Source of the DNA: Apricaphanius iberus
Lineage: Eukaryota; Chordata; Actinopteri; Cyprinodontiformes; Aphaniidae
Assembly: GCA_028564705.1 (NCBI GenBank)
Contig: JAPXFQ010000364.1
Coordinates: forward strand, 3,286,001 to 3,350,000
DNA length: 64,000 nt
Direction of reading: 5' to 3'
The translations under genes were made by a program, and so were the position numbers. Below the pieces are notes generated by a model. The model made no database searches. It was given only the letters and a program-made list of their open reading frames with translations, and was not told the DNA's origin. Below, one piece after another: positions 1 through 10,530 of this stretch (positions are counted from its first letter, which is position 1; each line of letters starts with the position of its first letter).

Positions 1-218
1 CAGAGTGTGAGAGTGTGAAAGAGGTCCCAAAAAAACCTGTGTCCAAAATACAATTTCTTAAACTTCATTGTGGGATTTGAGTGGATAAACTGAGGCGCGC
101 AACTTTTCCTTTCACTGATAGCAGGAACTGCAGCACAGGAACAAAACATGATGCATTCTGAGAATGAGTCAGACTCTTCCTGCAAAAATATCCTGCCTTT
201 AGAGCTCTTTTCAACATG

Positions 219-223
219 ATATA

Positions 224-308
<85 letters not shown>
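219..308. repeat. AT dinucleotide microsatellite
   Basis: A run of alternating A and T of about 90 bp with a few AA or TT interruptions. It can form cruciforms and is a likely length polymorphism. No coding content. Confidence 0.95.
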
Positions 309-309
<1 letters not shown>

Positions 310-444
310 ATGTACAAAAAAACATGTTATTTTCCCCTTAAATAGAGCAATTCTTGTACGGAAAGTAATTTGTTGTTTAAGCAGCAGATCTGAGTAGGTT
401 GCGCCTATGTAAAACTTGCAAGATCATTCTTATCAGTACCATCA

Positions 445-787
445 GCTTATTCATTCTTGTGGCCCTCACCTCTGGAAAAAGCTGCCAGAGGACCTCAGGG
501 CCATTTTTTATTAATATCTGTTTAAACGCTCTGCATGTTTTATTTGATTGAATTTTTAGTTTAGTTTTTTACTGATTATTATGTATTAGTTATTTATCTG
601 CTTTGCATTTTTATTTGCTCATATCTTATCATTGTCTTACATTTCATAATCTGGGATGCTATCGGTCTTAACATTTTTATCAGTATTTTACTACTTAATC
701 TGATTTTCTACTGTTTATTTTGCACTTTGAGAAGCTATGTAGTTGGAAAAGCACTTTATAAATAAAGTTTGATTGATTGATTGATTC
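445..787 (+). repeat. 3' end of an L2/CR1-like LINE
   Basis: The stretch reads like the 3' tail of a common teleost LINE: an AT-rich untranslated part, then a conserved terminal block with GCACTTTATAAATAAAGTTT, then a short GATT tandem tail typical of L2/CR1-type elements. No reverse-transcriptase frame precedes it, so this is a 5'-truncated copy. Family assignment rests on the tail sequence only. Confidence 0.7.
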
Positions 788-2542
788 TGCTATTGACTTT
801 CGTCTGATGATCTTCGATGGATCGCAGGAATAAAGTTTGAAGAAAGAAGACATAAGGACAATTTACTTATTACAAACAGGGAATTCTGTAGTGCATGAGA
901 GAACTGTACAACAGCTTGGATCCTCCTCCTTATGCTGGTCAGCAGCCTGATCACACACTGCTGTGGGATAAAATCCCATTCCTCAAACAGCAACTGTCAC
1001 AAGTGAGCTAATGCGTGTTTTTTTGGCAACTCTGTCACCAACAGCACGCCCAAGCTGATCCCTCCGGTGTTCAATATGGTTGAGGTCAGGAGTGCAGACT
1101 GGCCATACAGTCTTCTCCACTCCAAAATGCTGGAGGTAGCCTCTGATGAACACTGCTCTGTGGAGCTAACCAAACACTAATAATAGTGATGTGGTATTGC
1201 CATTGGTTACAGAATCTCACTTTGATATAGCTCTCCATTGCTCCTAATGATGTCAAGCCTTGTTTTATTCCTGTGAGGCAGCTGCTGCCCTACATCATCA
1301 CACTGCCTTCACCAAATTCTTTTTTTCCATTGATATATATAATTTGTCAAGTTTCGTAAGGACATAATCCACATACTGAACCCACAAATTTAATTTCCTT
1401 AGTATGTGACATTATAAGAAGTAGTCTAAAAATGTAGAAAAAAAATCAACATAACATAGACATTGTTATGTTGATTACTATCTCCTGATGATCTAATCAA
1501 AGCTAAAATAACGCCTGTGATATTCACGTTCCTGTCGTCTTTCACATAAACCGAACAACAAACAGACAAAGGTCCAGATGGACAGACAGATGGTTTATCT
1601 GAGCATAATTAACACATAAAACTCCGTGTTGTCCACAAAAAGTCCAAACAAACACAAGCAAGATTACACAATAAATGAAAGGAAAAAAAATCGTTTGACA
1701 CCTAAAGCTTCTTTCCCTTTAGAGCTCAGAGACAGCCTTGTTTGACTGAATAAACATTTGCATCAAATCTCACTATGTGTGTACACAAAAACAGGAGAGA
1801 TATGTTTCACTTGTTGATCATGTAAAGTTTGGAATTGTATTGTCTTGGGTTTTTTAAAACACCTACAAGAAAATTATTTTATTCAAAAAGTTCAAACTCC
1901 CACATGGCTGCATGCCGTCTTGCTTTAGATCCAATAGAGATCTACTACTCAGATAATTGCCTACAGTAAAAGTCTGGCCGAATGTTTAATGTGTAACTCT
2001 CATTATCCTGCAAACTTTTGCCCTCTTTGCTCACACCATCAACTTCTCCACTTCTACGGAACAAGCTTGAAGATCTACTGGAAATGCTTTCATCCTCTCA
2101 CACCCTGGGAAACTTCAGGAAAAAGCAGAGGATCCAGGCGTTCAGGGAGTCTTCAGTCTCTCTCTAGCTGGATGTGTTGATGAACAAACCGGCTGCACGT
2201 GTCAGAGCTTGCCTTATCCTGGTGGTGACTGAGGCAGCTTTCATCCAGACACTCAGTGTGGCTGCGCCTGTCACCAGCATCAAAGCACGTATTTCCAACA
2301 TCCCAGGAAGCATCAGGCATTTATTAGAGTTTTGTAAACCATAAATTATTTCATTTCCATAAGAAACGGTTGCTGGTTAATGCAAAGAGTTGCATGTTTA
2401 GATGCCTAATTTAAAAAAAGGGTAAAATTGTGCTAAAAAAATAAATAACTTCTTGACTCTTTTGGTAAACATACACAAGAAAGAAGAGTGTGTGTACTTT
2501 AAGTCTTCTCTGCATGACTGTGAAAGGACTCTTAAAGCTTAC
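788..2542. other. Non-coding, probably intron 1 of tnfaip8l3
   Basis: No open frame with coding character was found on either strand. The stretch lies just downstream (minus strand) of the splice donor of tnfaip8l3 exon 1, so it is inferred to be intronic. It holds AT-rich unique sequence and no other clear element. Confidence 0.6.
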
Positions 2543-2588
2543 CTGCTGAGATGTCTCCGTCACTTTGCTCTCCAGAGTCTGAATCCAT
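2543..2588 (-). CDS. tnfaip8l3: tnfaip8l3 first coding exon (partial gene)
   Basis: TNFAIP8L3 (TIPE3) is a cytosolic TIPE-family protein known to bind and transfer phosphoinositides. On the minus strand an ATG at 2588 opens 15 codons reading MDSDSGEQSDGDISA plus one base, followed directly by a GTAAGC splice donor. I recall the human protein carrying a near-identical acidic stretch (MDSDSGEQSEGE...) just before its TIPE domain. The TIPE domain exon, a long frame of roughly 190 residues, is absent from the rest of the window, so it must lie left of position 1. The neighbours support the call, because TNFAIP8L3 is next to CYP19A1 in human. The exon is too short to appear in ordinary ORF lists. 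The upstream DNA is strongly pyrimidine-rich on the plus strand and is probably promoter and 5' UTR. An upstream non-coding or alternative first exon cannot be excluded. Confidence 0.8.
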
Positions 2589-3125
2589 CTTCCCTTTTAG
2601 GACGAACGGAGGCTGCTGAAGCTCTCTTAGTCCTTTCCCTTCTTGGTCTCCTTCCTCCCCAGAAAAGAGTGTCTTAACTCAGAAGTAAAAAAGGACACAT
2701 AAAAACTTCTTGTGCCCTTCTACCGCTTAATGAGCTCAGCTTTCTCTCTTAGCCGGAATCTTTGGCGTTGTTAGAGGAATGCTGCTGGTTTGCTGAGCGG
2801 TCCTCTTTTTTTTTGCGCTCCCTCAGTTTCCCTCTTTACTTCTCCTTCTCATCTACTTTCCCGTCTCTGATACTCCCTCCCCTCGCTCACTCTCAGTCCG
2901 TCCCCCTCTGTGTTTCTCCCTGCCTTTTTCCTGACACTCCTTCCCTCCTCCTCTCATTGGGTGCTGTCACACTCTTCTCCCTCCACTAAAACTGTTTTTT
3001 TTCTTTACCTCTCTCTGTATGCTGCGAGTGCTGTCTCTTCCTCTTTTGCTCTTCCTCTCTCCCTCCCTCTCCGTCACTGGGTAAGAGTGCTGCCTGTGTT
3101 TCAGCACAGCAATGGGAAGGTCTAA
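2589..3125 (-). promoter_or_regulatory. Probable tnfaip8l3 5' UTR and promoter, polypyrimidine-rich
   Basis: Immediately upstream of the tnfaip8l3 ATG, the plus strand is dominated by C and T, so the minus (sense) strand is a long polypurine region, densest at about 2800-3085. Such GA-rich tracts are common in vertebrate promoters. I see no convincing TATA box. The plus-strand open frames here are by-products of low composition complexity. Confidence 0.4.
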
Positions 3126-4029
3126 TTCATGAAGACTTGAAATGCAACAGCAGCAGCAAAAATCCCATGACTTTTCATAGCATGTTTAAACATCAGGGGT
3201 GGGGTATCTGTTGTGGTCAGAGGCAATCAGATTATCACTGATTGGTTCAGAGATGATTAGATCACTAATGTGTCATGCAGACTGCGACTTGGTTGATGAT
3301 TCATACATGAAAAATTGCATCCTTCCCTAATGGCATCATTAAGATTTTCTTCTGAAGCTACATGAAATTATTTGTCAGTTTGTTGCCAGCAGACAGTTAT
3401 ACGATTTATATACATTATTCCATATTTTTGGCAGGTAATTCACAAGCTAGGTGCATACCACTGCAACGTCTGCTCACTGCTAAAGAAAGGGCGAGGTAAT
3501 GTGCCCGTCAACAGACTCAGCCTCATCTAGGGAGTTTGAAGATTTTAGTGGTTTGAGGACCCATCTTTAGCTTAGGTCTTACTGAGCAAATTAGTGAGAG
3601 TTGAGTTATACTTAAATTATTTTCAGTATAAATACAGCTGTTCTGTAAAGACTTATGTGGTTTGTTGGTGGGCTAGCAGCTTAAGAAGAGCAAGTACCAC
3701 AACAGGCAGGTCAAGGATAAAGTTGAGGAAATGTTTCAAGCTTTGAAGATCTGACAGAACACTATTCAATTTATCCTCTGGAAATAAATAAGTGCATGGC
3801 ACAACTAAAGCCAAACAATACATGGCCTTGCAAGTAATTTGGCAGGCAAGGCAAGGGGAGGCTTCATTAGAGAAACAGCACGTTTGTATGCTGCTTGCCA
3901 CAAGCCAGCAATAAAAGCTAAAAGTAGCAATAAAAACATAATGTTGGGCATGATCAGTAGTTTCTAGATGCATTATCTAAAGCTGTGTGCTGACTCATGA
4001 TCATTTCTTTTATGTCAAAAATAATGACT
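3126..4029. other. Intergenic, no gene seen
   Basis: AT-rich sequence without a coding-like frame. The minus frame at 3653-3973 has no recognisable domain, lacks clear splice context, and is treated as chance. Confidence 0.5.
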
Positions 4030-4299
4030 TTAGTTTTGTTTCTCTTCAGTTTGTGAAAAATTATGCCACATTAATCCATTGATTTGCTTAATGGTTTTGA
4101 TGGGTTCAAGGTCACCTGCTGACATTGTAATGTAAAGCTGAGTATCAGCTGCATAGCTATGGTAACTAATCTTATTGGTTGTTATAATCTGGGTTTCTGA
4201 AAGTATGTAGATGTTAAATAGAAAGGGGCCCGAGATGGAGCCCAGGGGCACACCACATGTGATCTGTGGTGTTACAATGAGGTCCAAAAGAACCAGCAC
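4030..4299 (-). pseudogene. LINE reverse transcriptase fragment (L2/CR1-like)
   Basis: The minus-strand frame of 89 residues matches the palm region of non-LTR reverse transcriptases. It reads ITCGVPLGSISGPFLFNIY, the block normally ITxGVPQGSxLGPxLF, and then SYHSYAADTQLYI, which corresponds to the catalytic YADD block. One of the two catalytic aspartates is replaced by alanine (YAAD), so the copy could not be active. No further RT motifs are connected to it. It is a decayed, isolated fragment in the spacer between tnfaip8l3 and cyp19a1a. Confidence 0.8.
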
Positions 4300-4369
4300 T
4301 GTAGTTCTACCATAGTTCTGGTATGCGATAGTGCTAAGATGGTTTCCGTTGAGCCTATTAAAGGGCCTT

Positions 4370-4830
4370 TATCATGCAAAATCAAATTTTTGGAGTTTTC
4401 AATGAAATGGTAGTGCAATGTTCTCATAAAAAGCCCAGGCAGAGTGGTTTTTAGCTTAATTCAAGCATTTCTGAGTTATTCTCCTGAATCCTGCTCACTG
4501 AGCAGCTGCACCGCTCTCTCCTGGAAAAAGACTGAGTGGTGACATAGTGACGTATTTTAAGTCACTACGTTACCACTAGGAAGTGCTAGAGGTGTCTGCA
4601 CCACCCCTGCAGAGAGAGCAGCCAAGCTCTGGTAGAGTTGCAAACACACCCTCCTCCTTCTCAAAGCTCATAGCTGCACTGGTTTTAGCAGCTGGAGCAA
4701 CTTTGTTTGTTAGAATTTTACTTTCTGAAATGTCTCTGTGAAAACACCCCTTTGGCAGCATGGATTGCAGGACTTTATTCTACATTCCTAAAGAACAGCA
4801 GCTGGATCACTTCAAACAACAAAGACCTCT
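4370..4830. repeat. Possible DNA-transposon fragment
   Basis: A block of higher GC content starts at AAAGGGCCTTTATCATGCAA, which resembles the end of a widespread teleost DNA element preceded by TTAA-like sequence. I could not find a matching inverted end, so the class is uncertain. Confidence 0.3.
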
Positions 4831-4940
4831 GATGGACAGAGAAGTAGCAATATGTTAATGCTATTGTGTGTTAGCTATTTATCAAACTACTTATGTGATC
4901 TTATACCAGCATTTTGTGCTTTTTATTTTTTATTTTTTTT

Positions 4941-5030
4941 AATTCAACTCAGTTTATTTATATAGCGCCGTTTCACAACAGATGTCATCTCAAGGCATTT
5001 TACAAGAAGAGTTATTACAATACAATGTTT
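4941..5030 (-). repeat. LINE 3' tail in reverse orientation
   Basis: The stretch with TTTATTTATATAGCGCCG and the following CTCAAGGCATTTTACA is the reverse complement of the terminal block of a common teleost LINE tail. It is a short truncated copy and no coding part is attached. Confidence 0.6.
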
Positions 5031-5060
5031 AATTTAGGAATTAGAGAACCACAGACGATT

Positions 5061-7185
5061 GCGTTGTGTAATTCTCAATTCAGCATTTTGTGGTTAATTA
5101 ATGGATGTGTAGATTCTCAGAGTGTTCAGTAAATGGGTGCAAACAAAATCCATGGCTTTTTTATGTACTGGGCTGGAAAGATTGCTTGATGGACTCAACT
5201 GTGTTGGTTTGGGCTTCATCTAAAGTCTGGCTGGGCTCCGTCTATACCCTGGTAGATTTAGCAGCTGAAATAAGCTTAATTGACTCTGTTTAAAAAAAAA
5301 TAAAAATAAACCAAACGTCTGACTCCTTAATAAAACACAGTTTCATTATGATACTTGGTGCACTTCAAATTCACTGTTGGACTCCGAGGCGAGATAAGCC
5401 TAGACCTGTTTTTCTCAGTCAAAGCGGTGCTCATGTTGGGCGGAGGGGTTGGGGGATAAGAGTGATTATAGAGAAAAGTTTTTAAAAAAAGTTTAGGGTG
5501 TTACACTTTTGCAAGGCACTATAACTAAGATTTGACTGGCAAAATTTTAAAGAACAGACACAATCCGCATTTTTGCTAAGTACTTGAAATATCACCTTTA
5601 CTGAGGATCAGAATTAATTGCAGAAAGCTGTGGTATAGAGATGAGGTAAGGATTAATGTAAGAGGATGAAAGATTTGTCAAGACCTCGGGAGAATGGGAG
5701 AGTTAGCTATAAGGAGGTATAATGAGTAGATCAAAGGTGTGGTAGAGATACCTTTATTGTCTATATGAGCACAATAACACCATCAGTTTGTTGCTACATA
5801 GGAGTAACCAACTTTTAAACACAAAAATAAGAACTAAATGTGGTCATTAGCACATCTTCCGGCGTATAGAAGTGTTATCTTGAGATGAAGTCCTTGGATA
5901 CACCACTGAAGAAGGTTTTCATTCAGCTGAAATCCCATTTTAATTGTTGTAATACTCAAGGTGTTACAGTAGAATCAGAGGAAAACATAAAGGCATCTAT
6001 CAGACTTCTAAATACAGGAAGCCTTTAAGGGACAAACAACAACCTTGAAAGAGCTGCATTCAATTAAAGAGTTGACATTATATCCATTTTGCAGGTTATC
6101 CTTCTTTTAAAAGCCTATTACAGAAGAAGGTACAGAGGCATTTTGCCACATTAGAAACAAAGGATTTGTATTTTCTTAGAATAGACTAGAGATCTGACCA
6201 TGATGTACCCCACCTCTCATCTAGTCACCAATTACTTCTGAGTGGAAATATGAGATAGACTGAATGATAAACCTTTGTGGTAAATAATACTGATTTCAAA
6301 ACATCCCAAATCTACTGTTTCAAAATGAAGCTGTCCATGTAGCATAGACCATATAATGGACTAGAGACCTGTTCATGGTGTGCCTCCCTTCTGACCTTTT
6401 GAACATTGGGTTTATAAAATGACAGTGAGGGTTTTGTTTTATGTTTATTCAATAAAAACGTGGAGGTTTCATTTGTGTTTCCAGTTCTCTAACAACTGAA
6501 CAGAAAGTGATTTTCTGCAATTTTAAAGTGAAATTTTAAATGATTTAAATGATTTTAAACCTGAAGATGCATTGTTAATTGCTTTTAAAGATGAATATCA
6601 AGCTAAAACATGTTCATTTCTACTTTATTTCTTATGATTGAATGATATGATGTGAATAATTTTCTAATATTAAAGTTACATTCTTTGTTGTCGGAGTTTT
6701 TCTTTCCAAATCATGTGTCATTGTACTGTTGCAGGTTTGGAGGACCTGTTTTAAAACACAACATGGTTCATTACCTCTTTGTATTCACTGCTATCTTTCA
6801 CAAGCATCTATTTTTAATCATATACACAATAACTGGTCAAAATTGACACAATTTTAAAGCTGAAACATCTCTGAGTCAGTGATCATTTTTGCTAATGCTG
6901 TTAAAAGCCTTTATAGAGCCCATGATTACAAATGTATTAAGGGCCACAGCTGAAAACTGCCTAGGGTATTAAGTGTAACACACTGGTGTCATGCATGTCT
7001 GTAAATTGATCACTAGTTGGGTTTCTTTTTAATCAACATAAATTAATTTTTGCTATATGAGGCTCGGCAGTGTGTTGGGGCAGGTGGGTGTTCAGTCGGT
7101 GGTCCGACAGAATTTTCAGGCATTGCCGCCGTCCCAGGTGTGGACCTGAATGTTGCTCAGCGTGAACACTGGGGACCAGATGGCA
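5061..7185. other. Intergenic, no gene seen
   Basis: AT-rich DNA. A TTTTGCAAGGCACTATAA block near 5510 resembles the end of a dispersed teleost DNA element also seen at 46.8-48.7 kb. Nothing else was recognised. Confidence 0.5.
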
Positions 7186-7280
7186 TTAGCCTTCCTTCCC
7201 ACTGCCCGAGGCCCACTTATCTATGACACCGCCTGCATTTGCTGCCTGTTTGCGTGCCATGTTGATTTGCCTCTGCAATT
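7186..7280 (-). other. Orphan terminal-exon-like frame
   Basis: On the minus strand a T-rich polypyrimidine tract and a GACTCTGCAG acceptor precede 30 codons and a TAA stop. The predicted peptide begins LQRQINMARKQAANAGG and ends WASGSGKEG. The segment and about 130 bp after the stop are clearly more GC-rich than the surroundings. I do not recognise the protein. It could be the last exon of an unknown minus-strand gene, a retrocopy fragment, or a decayed exon. No partner exon was found nearby. Confidence 0.3.
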
Positions 7281-7499
7281 CTGCAGAGTCAAAAAAAAAT
7301 AAAAGATATGGCAGTAATAACAACAAGCTGTGCTTCTTTGATCCTGGCAATAAAGCTGCATTCTCTTTTGACCTGATGTGAAATGGAGAATGGATGTGAG
7401 GGTTACGTGGACATGAATAGAAGCACACACTGCTCCTGCCCTGAGACAGAACAGCATAATGATAGTCTTTGTTTGTTTGTAGAAACAAAAAAAATGGAA

Positions 7500-8960
7500 T
7501 GACAACAGATATTATCTCTATTTATTATTTCTCGGGTTTTGGTATAGGTCCCATTAGTTGAGCAAAGCTGATCTAAATTTATAATTTTAGTGCTGCCTAT
7601 CATCAGCACTAAATGGATTCTTAAGAATATATTGCTATTAGAATAGCTTTCCTACACTATCAGATTTGTGAATGCTAAATAGAAACCTTTTAAAAATGTA
7701 ATCGAACCAAAATAGTTTTAAAAGTTTACAGTTCAAATTGGCTCAGGAAGTACTTTGTTACTCAATTTACACACAGGATGACGATCCTATAAGGCAGAGA
7801 GAATATGTTGGAGCATGGCTGCATTGGGGAAAAGTCTGAAAGCCTCCTTCAGTTTGAAGCAATTCACAATAATGTTAAACTCTTAGTATTAATAGATGAT
7901 TCCTTTGACTTTGAGATTTTCTAGAGTGGACTCATCATGCTGCACATTCCCACAACCATTCTGTAATTTATTTGATCACATCACGTCCTGGCACCGCTCT
8001 CTTAGTCAGAGTTAGGATGTAATTGTGTGTTACATTACTCTAAGCTGGTACTGGCCTGCCTCAAGTTCTTGGTAACTAGACCACACCAGTGCAATAAACA
8101 CACTCCCACCGCTTGCACCATGCTTCTCCATGCTTCACCTAGAGCCCTAGTATGCTGACACTTCATTATGAAACAACCACTATATCCCTACAGAAGTTAT
8201 ATACATTCTTAAAACTTTCCTCAACCTTTGTTTAAACACACCCACCATCCAAAATGTTCGGGAGCTTGTTTTGGATATCTCTGTCCATTCTACCAGAAGT
8301 GCATTTGTTAGGTCAGACACTAATGTCGGACAAGAGGGCTTACCTTGCAGGCTTTGCTTTAAAATCATTTCACTGGTGTTCTTTAACATACTATAAAACA
8401 GTCCATCACCATTGTCCCCTCAGCACCAAACTTCACAAAGTCAGAAAAGTGCTGTTCTCCTGGCATCTACGAAGCCCAAACTCATTTACTGGATTCCCAG
8501 AGAGAGATGCATGATTTGCAACTCAAGAGAACATGTCTCCATCACTCTTAAGTCCAGCGGCAGCGGGTTTTATATTGCTGCATCTGATGCTTTTCACTGC
8601 ACTTGTTAAAATAAGGGTTAGATGCAGTTATTCAGCCTTGGAAACCCCTTTTCATGAAGCTCTCTGTGCACAGTTCTTGATCTAATCTAACCATTTCATA
8701 ACATTTGGTGTGTAGCTATAGAATCTACTTAAAACTGGCAACCTCTGCATACCCGGCCTATCATTGCTTGGTTGAAGTGTTGTCAGTTGCAAGCTAACAT
8801 AATAAGTTATTAGAACAATTATTGAAAATGCAACAATCTGCAGTAATAACTTGAAATTGGATGAGTCTTGCCTAACAAACATCGCTAACCAAAACTACAA
8901 CTGCAAGATAACTGCAAATAATAACAGGGCCAATGTAGCTTGTGCACCCATCCTCTGTGT
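7500..8960. other. Intergenic, no gene seen
   Basis: Scattered short frames on both strands overlap each other and have no domains or splice context. No repeat with readable ends was identified. Confidence 0.5.
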
Positions 8961-8965
8961 TGAGT

Positions 8966-10530
8966 GTTGGGTATTGTGTAGGATTTATCTACTACTACTC
9001 TTAACGATACTCCTTATCGATCCGGTACTTTATCGGTATCCTTATTGGTACTTTTTACCCCCAAAGACTTAAACAAAAGGGGAAAAAAACAAATAACAAA
9101 CTATAATTGTTTTAATTTTTAATAATTGGAACAATTAAGAAATTAATAACTTAATTAAAAACACTATATAAACAAATTATTTTATATATCAAAAACTAAA
9201 AATACTATGTTTTCTATTTAAAAAAGTTTCATGTATTCAAATAAAAAATATCAAACATAACTTCCCTATAAAACAATGCAAGTAAGAGCTAAAATGAAAG
9301 ATTTTGAATGCTAAAGTGTATAGTGAAAAATAAGCCCTGAGAACATTGAGAACAATATAACACCCACCCATTCATTTTCTGTACCGCTGCATCCTAATGC
9401 TGCAGCACTCAGGCGCTCAAAAAAACTCTCCGTTTGTTTTGGTGTATTTTAGAAAGGTATTTGGTCATATTACCAGTGTTCTGGCCTTTGCAAGAAAAGC
9501 TTTAATTGCATTTCTTGACAGCGTGCACTGTCGGCTTCTAGTTTTGTAAAACGAAGGTAAATTTTGAATGGTATCGTTCGCTCTTCCATCGTGTCTGTGT
9601 AACTACTACTGGTGAGCGAAGTTTGTAGTGAGAGCGCTGGGCAGCAGTCGCTCCTCCCACCATCAGTTCCCACGGCGTGTTTTTTAAGGGGGAGTGGGCG
9701 GCCAATACAGTGTGTGGCTTGTGTTTATATCTCCGGCAAAAGATTAATACAACCTTAATTTTACCGTTAAGAGGTATTTCCAGATACCTCTTTTTCCAGT
9801 TTTCCAGAGAATTTCCAGTTGTTGGTTTATTTACTCACTGTAGTCTACTGCATTATTCCAACATGGCAGATAAATCGATCAAGATGTCTGTGTTTCCTCA
9901 ATCAACCTAGCATCCATCCATCCATCCATCTTCTTAACCGCTTATCCAATTCAGGGTCACGGGGCAGCTGGAGCCTATCCCAGCAATTATCAGGCGTTAG
10001 GCAGGGTACACTCTGAACAGGACGCCAGTCTGTTGCAGGGCCAACACAGAGAGACAGACAACCATTCACACTCACATTCATTCCTAGGGACAATTTAGAG
10101 TGATCAATTCACCTATCATGCATGTTTTTGGACTGTGGGAGGAAGCTGGAGTACCCGGAGAGAACCCACGCATACACGGGGAGAACATGCAAACTCCATG
10201 CAGAAAGACCCTGGGCCGGGATACGAACCCACGACCTTCTTGCTGCAAGGCAACAGCGCTAACCACTGCGCCACCGTGCAGCCCTCAACCTAGCATAATG
10301 TCATCAAATTTTGGCAGAAAGCTCCAGAGTCCAATTTGGGATTACTTACAAGAAGAATATGTGCAATCTGACCTTTGTTTTGTAGTTTTGCCAGTAAGTT
10401 TTAGTGTGCTTTTTTTAAGTTTCTTTTTGTTGGGCTTTCTAATGTACAGGCTCTCTTATTGTGTTTACAGAACTTTTGAATCAAGTTGCCTGATATGTAT
10501 GGTTGCTGCTTCAAGTCCAAACATGTTTTA
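8966..10530 (+). mobile_element. Decayed hAT-like transposon with BED-finger start, split by a SINE
   Basis: The left part (about 8966-9060) has TATCGGTATC-type motifs shared with hAT-like fish elements. After the SINE at 9914-10284, the plus strand resumes with a frame reading MSSNFGRKLQSPIWDYLQEE, similar to the start of BED zinc fingers of hAT transposases, where a tryptophan plus aromatic block precedes the zinc ligands. No zinc ligands or transposase core follow. The outer boundaries are not resolved. Confidence 0.4.
9914..10284 (-). mobile_element. tRNA-derived SINE, full copy with 12-bp TSD
   Basis: Read on the minus strand, the element starts GGGCTGCACGGTGGCGCAGT. A tRNA-like head follows, with an A-box-like GGCGCAGTGG and a perfect B box GGTTCGAATCC in sense orientation (plus strand: GGATACGAACCC is one base off). 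The element ends in a GGAT repeat (CATC on plus). Direct repeats TCAACCTAGCAT flank it at 9902-9913 and 10285-10296, marking retrotransposition. Related copies are at 59552-59909 and, in part, 61622-61760. Confidence 0.8.

Noticed and set aside
8254..8609. Overlapping plus-strand frames of 65-86 residues in the intergenic spacer.
   Set aside because: No domain, start context or conserved neighbour; likely chance.
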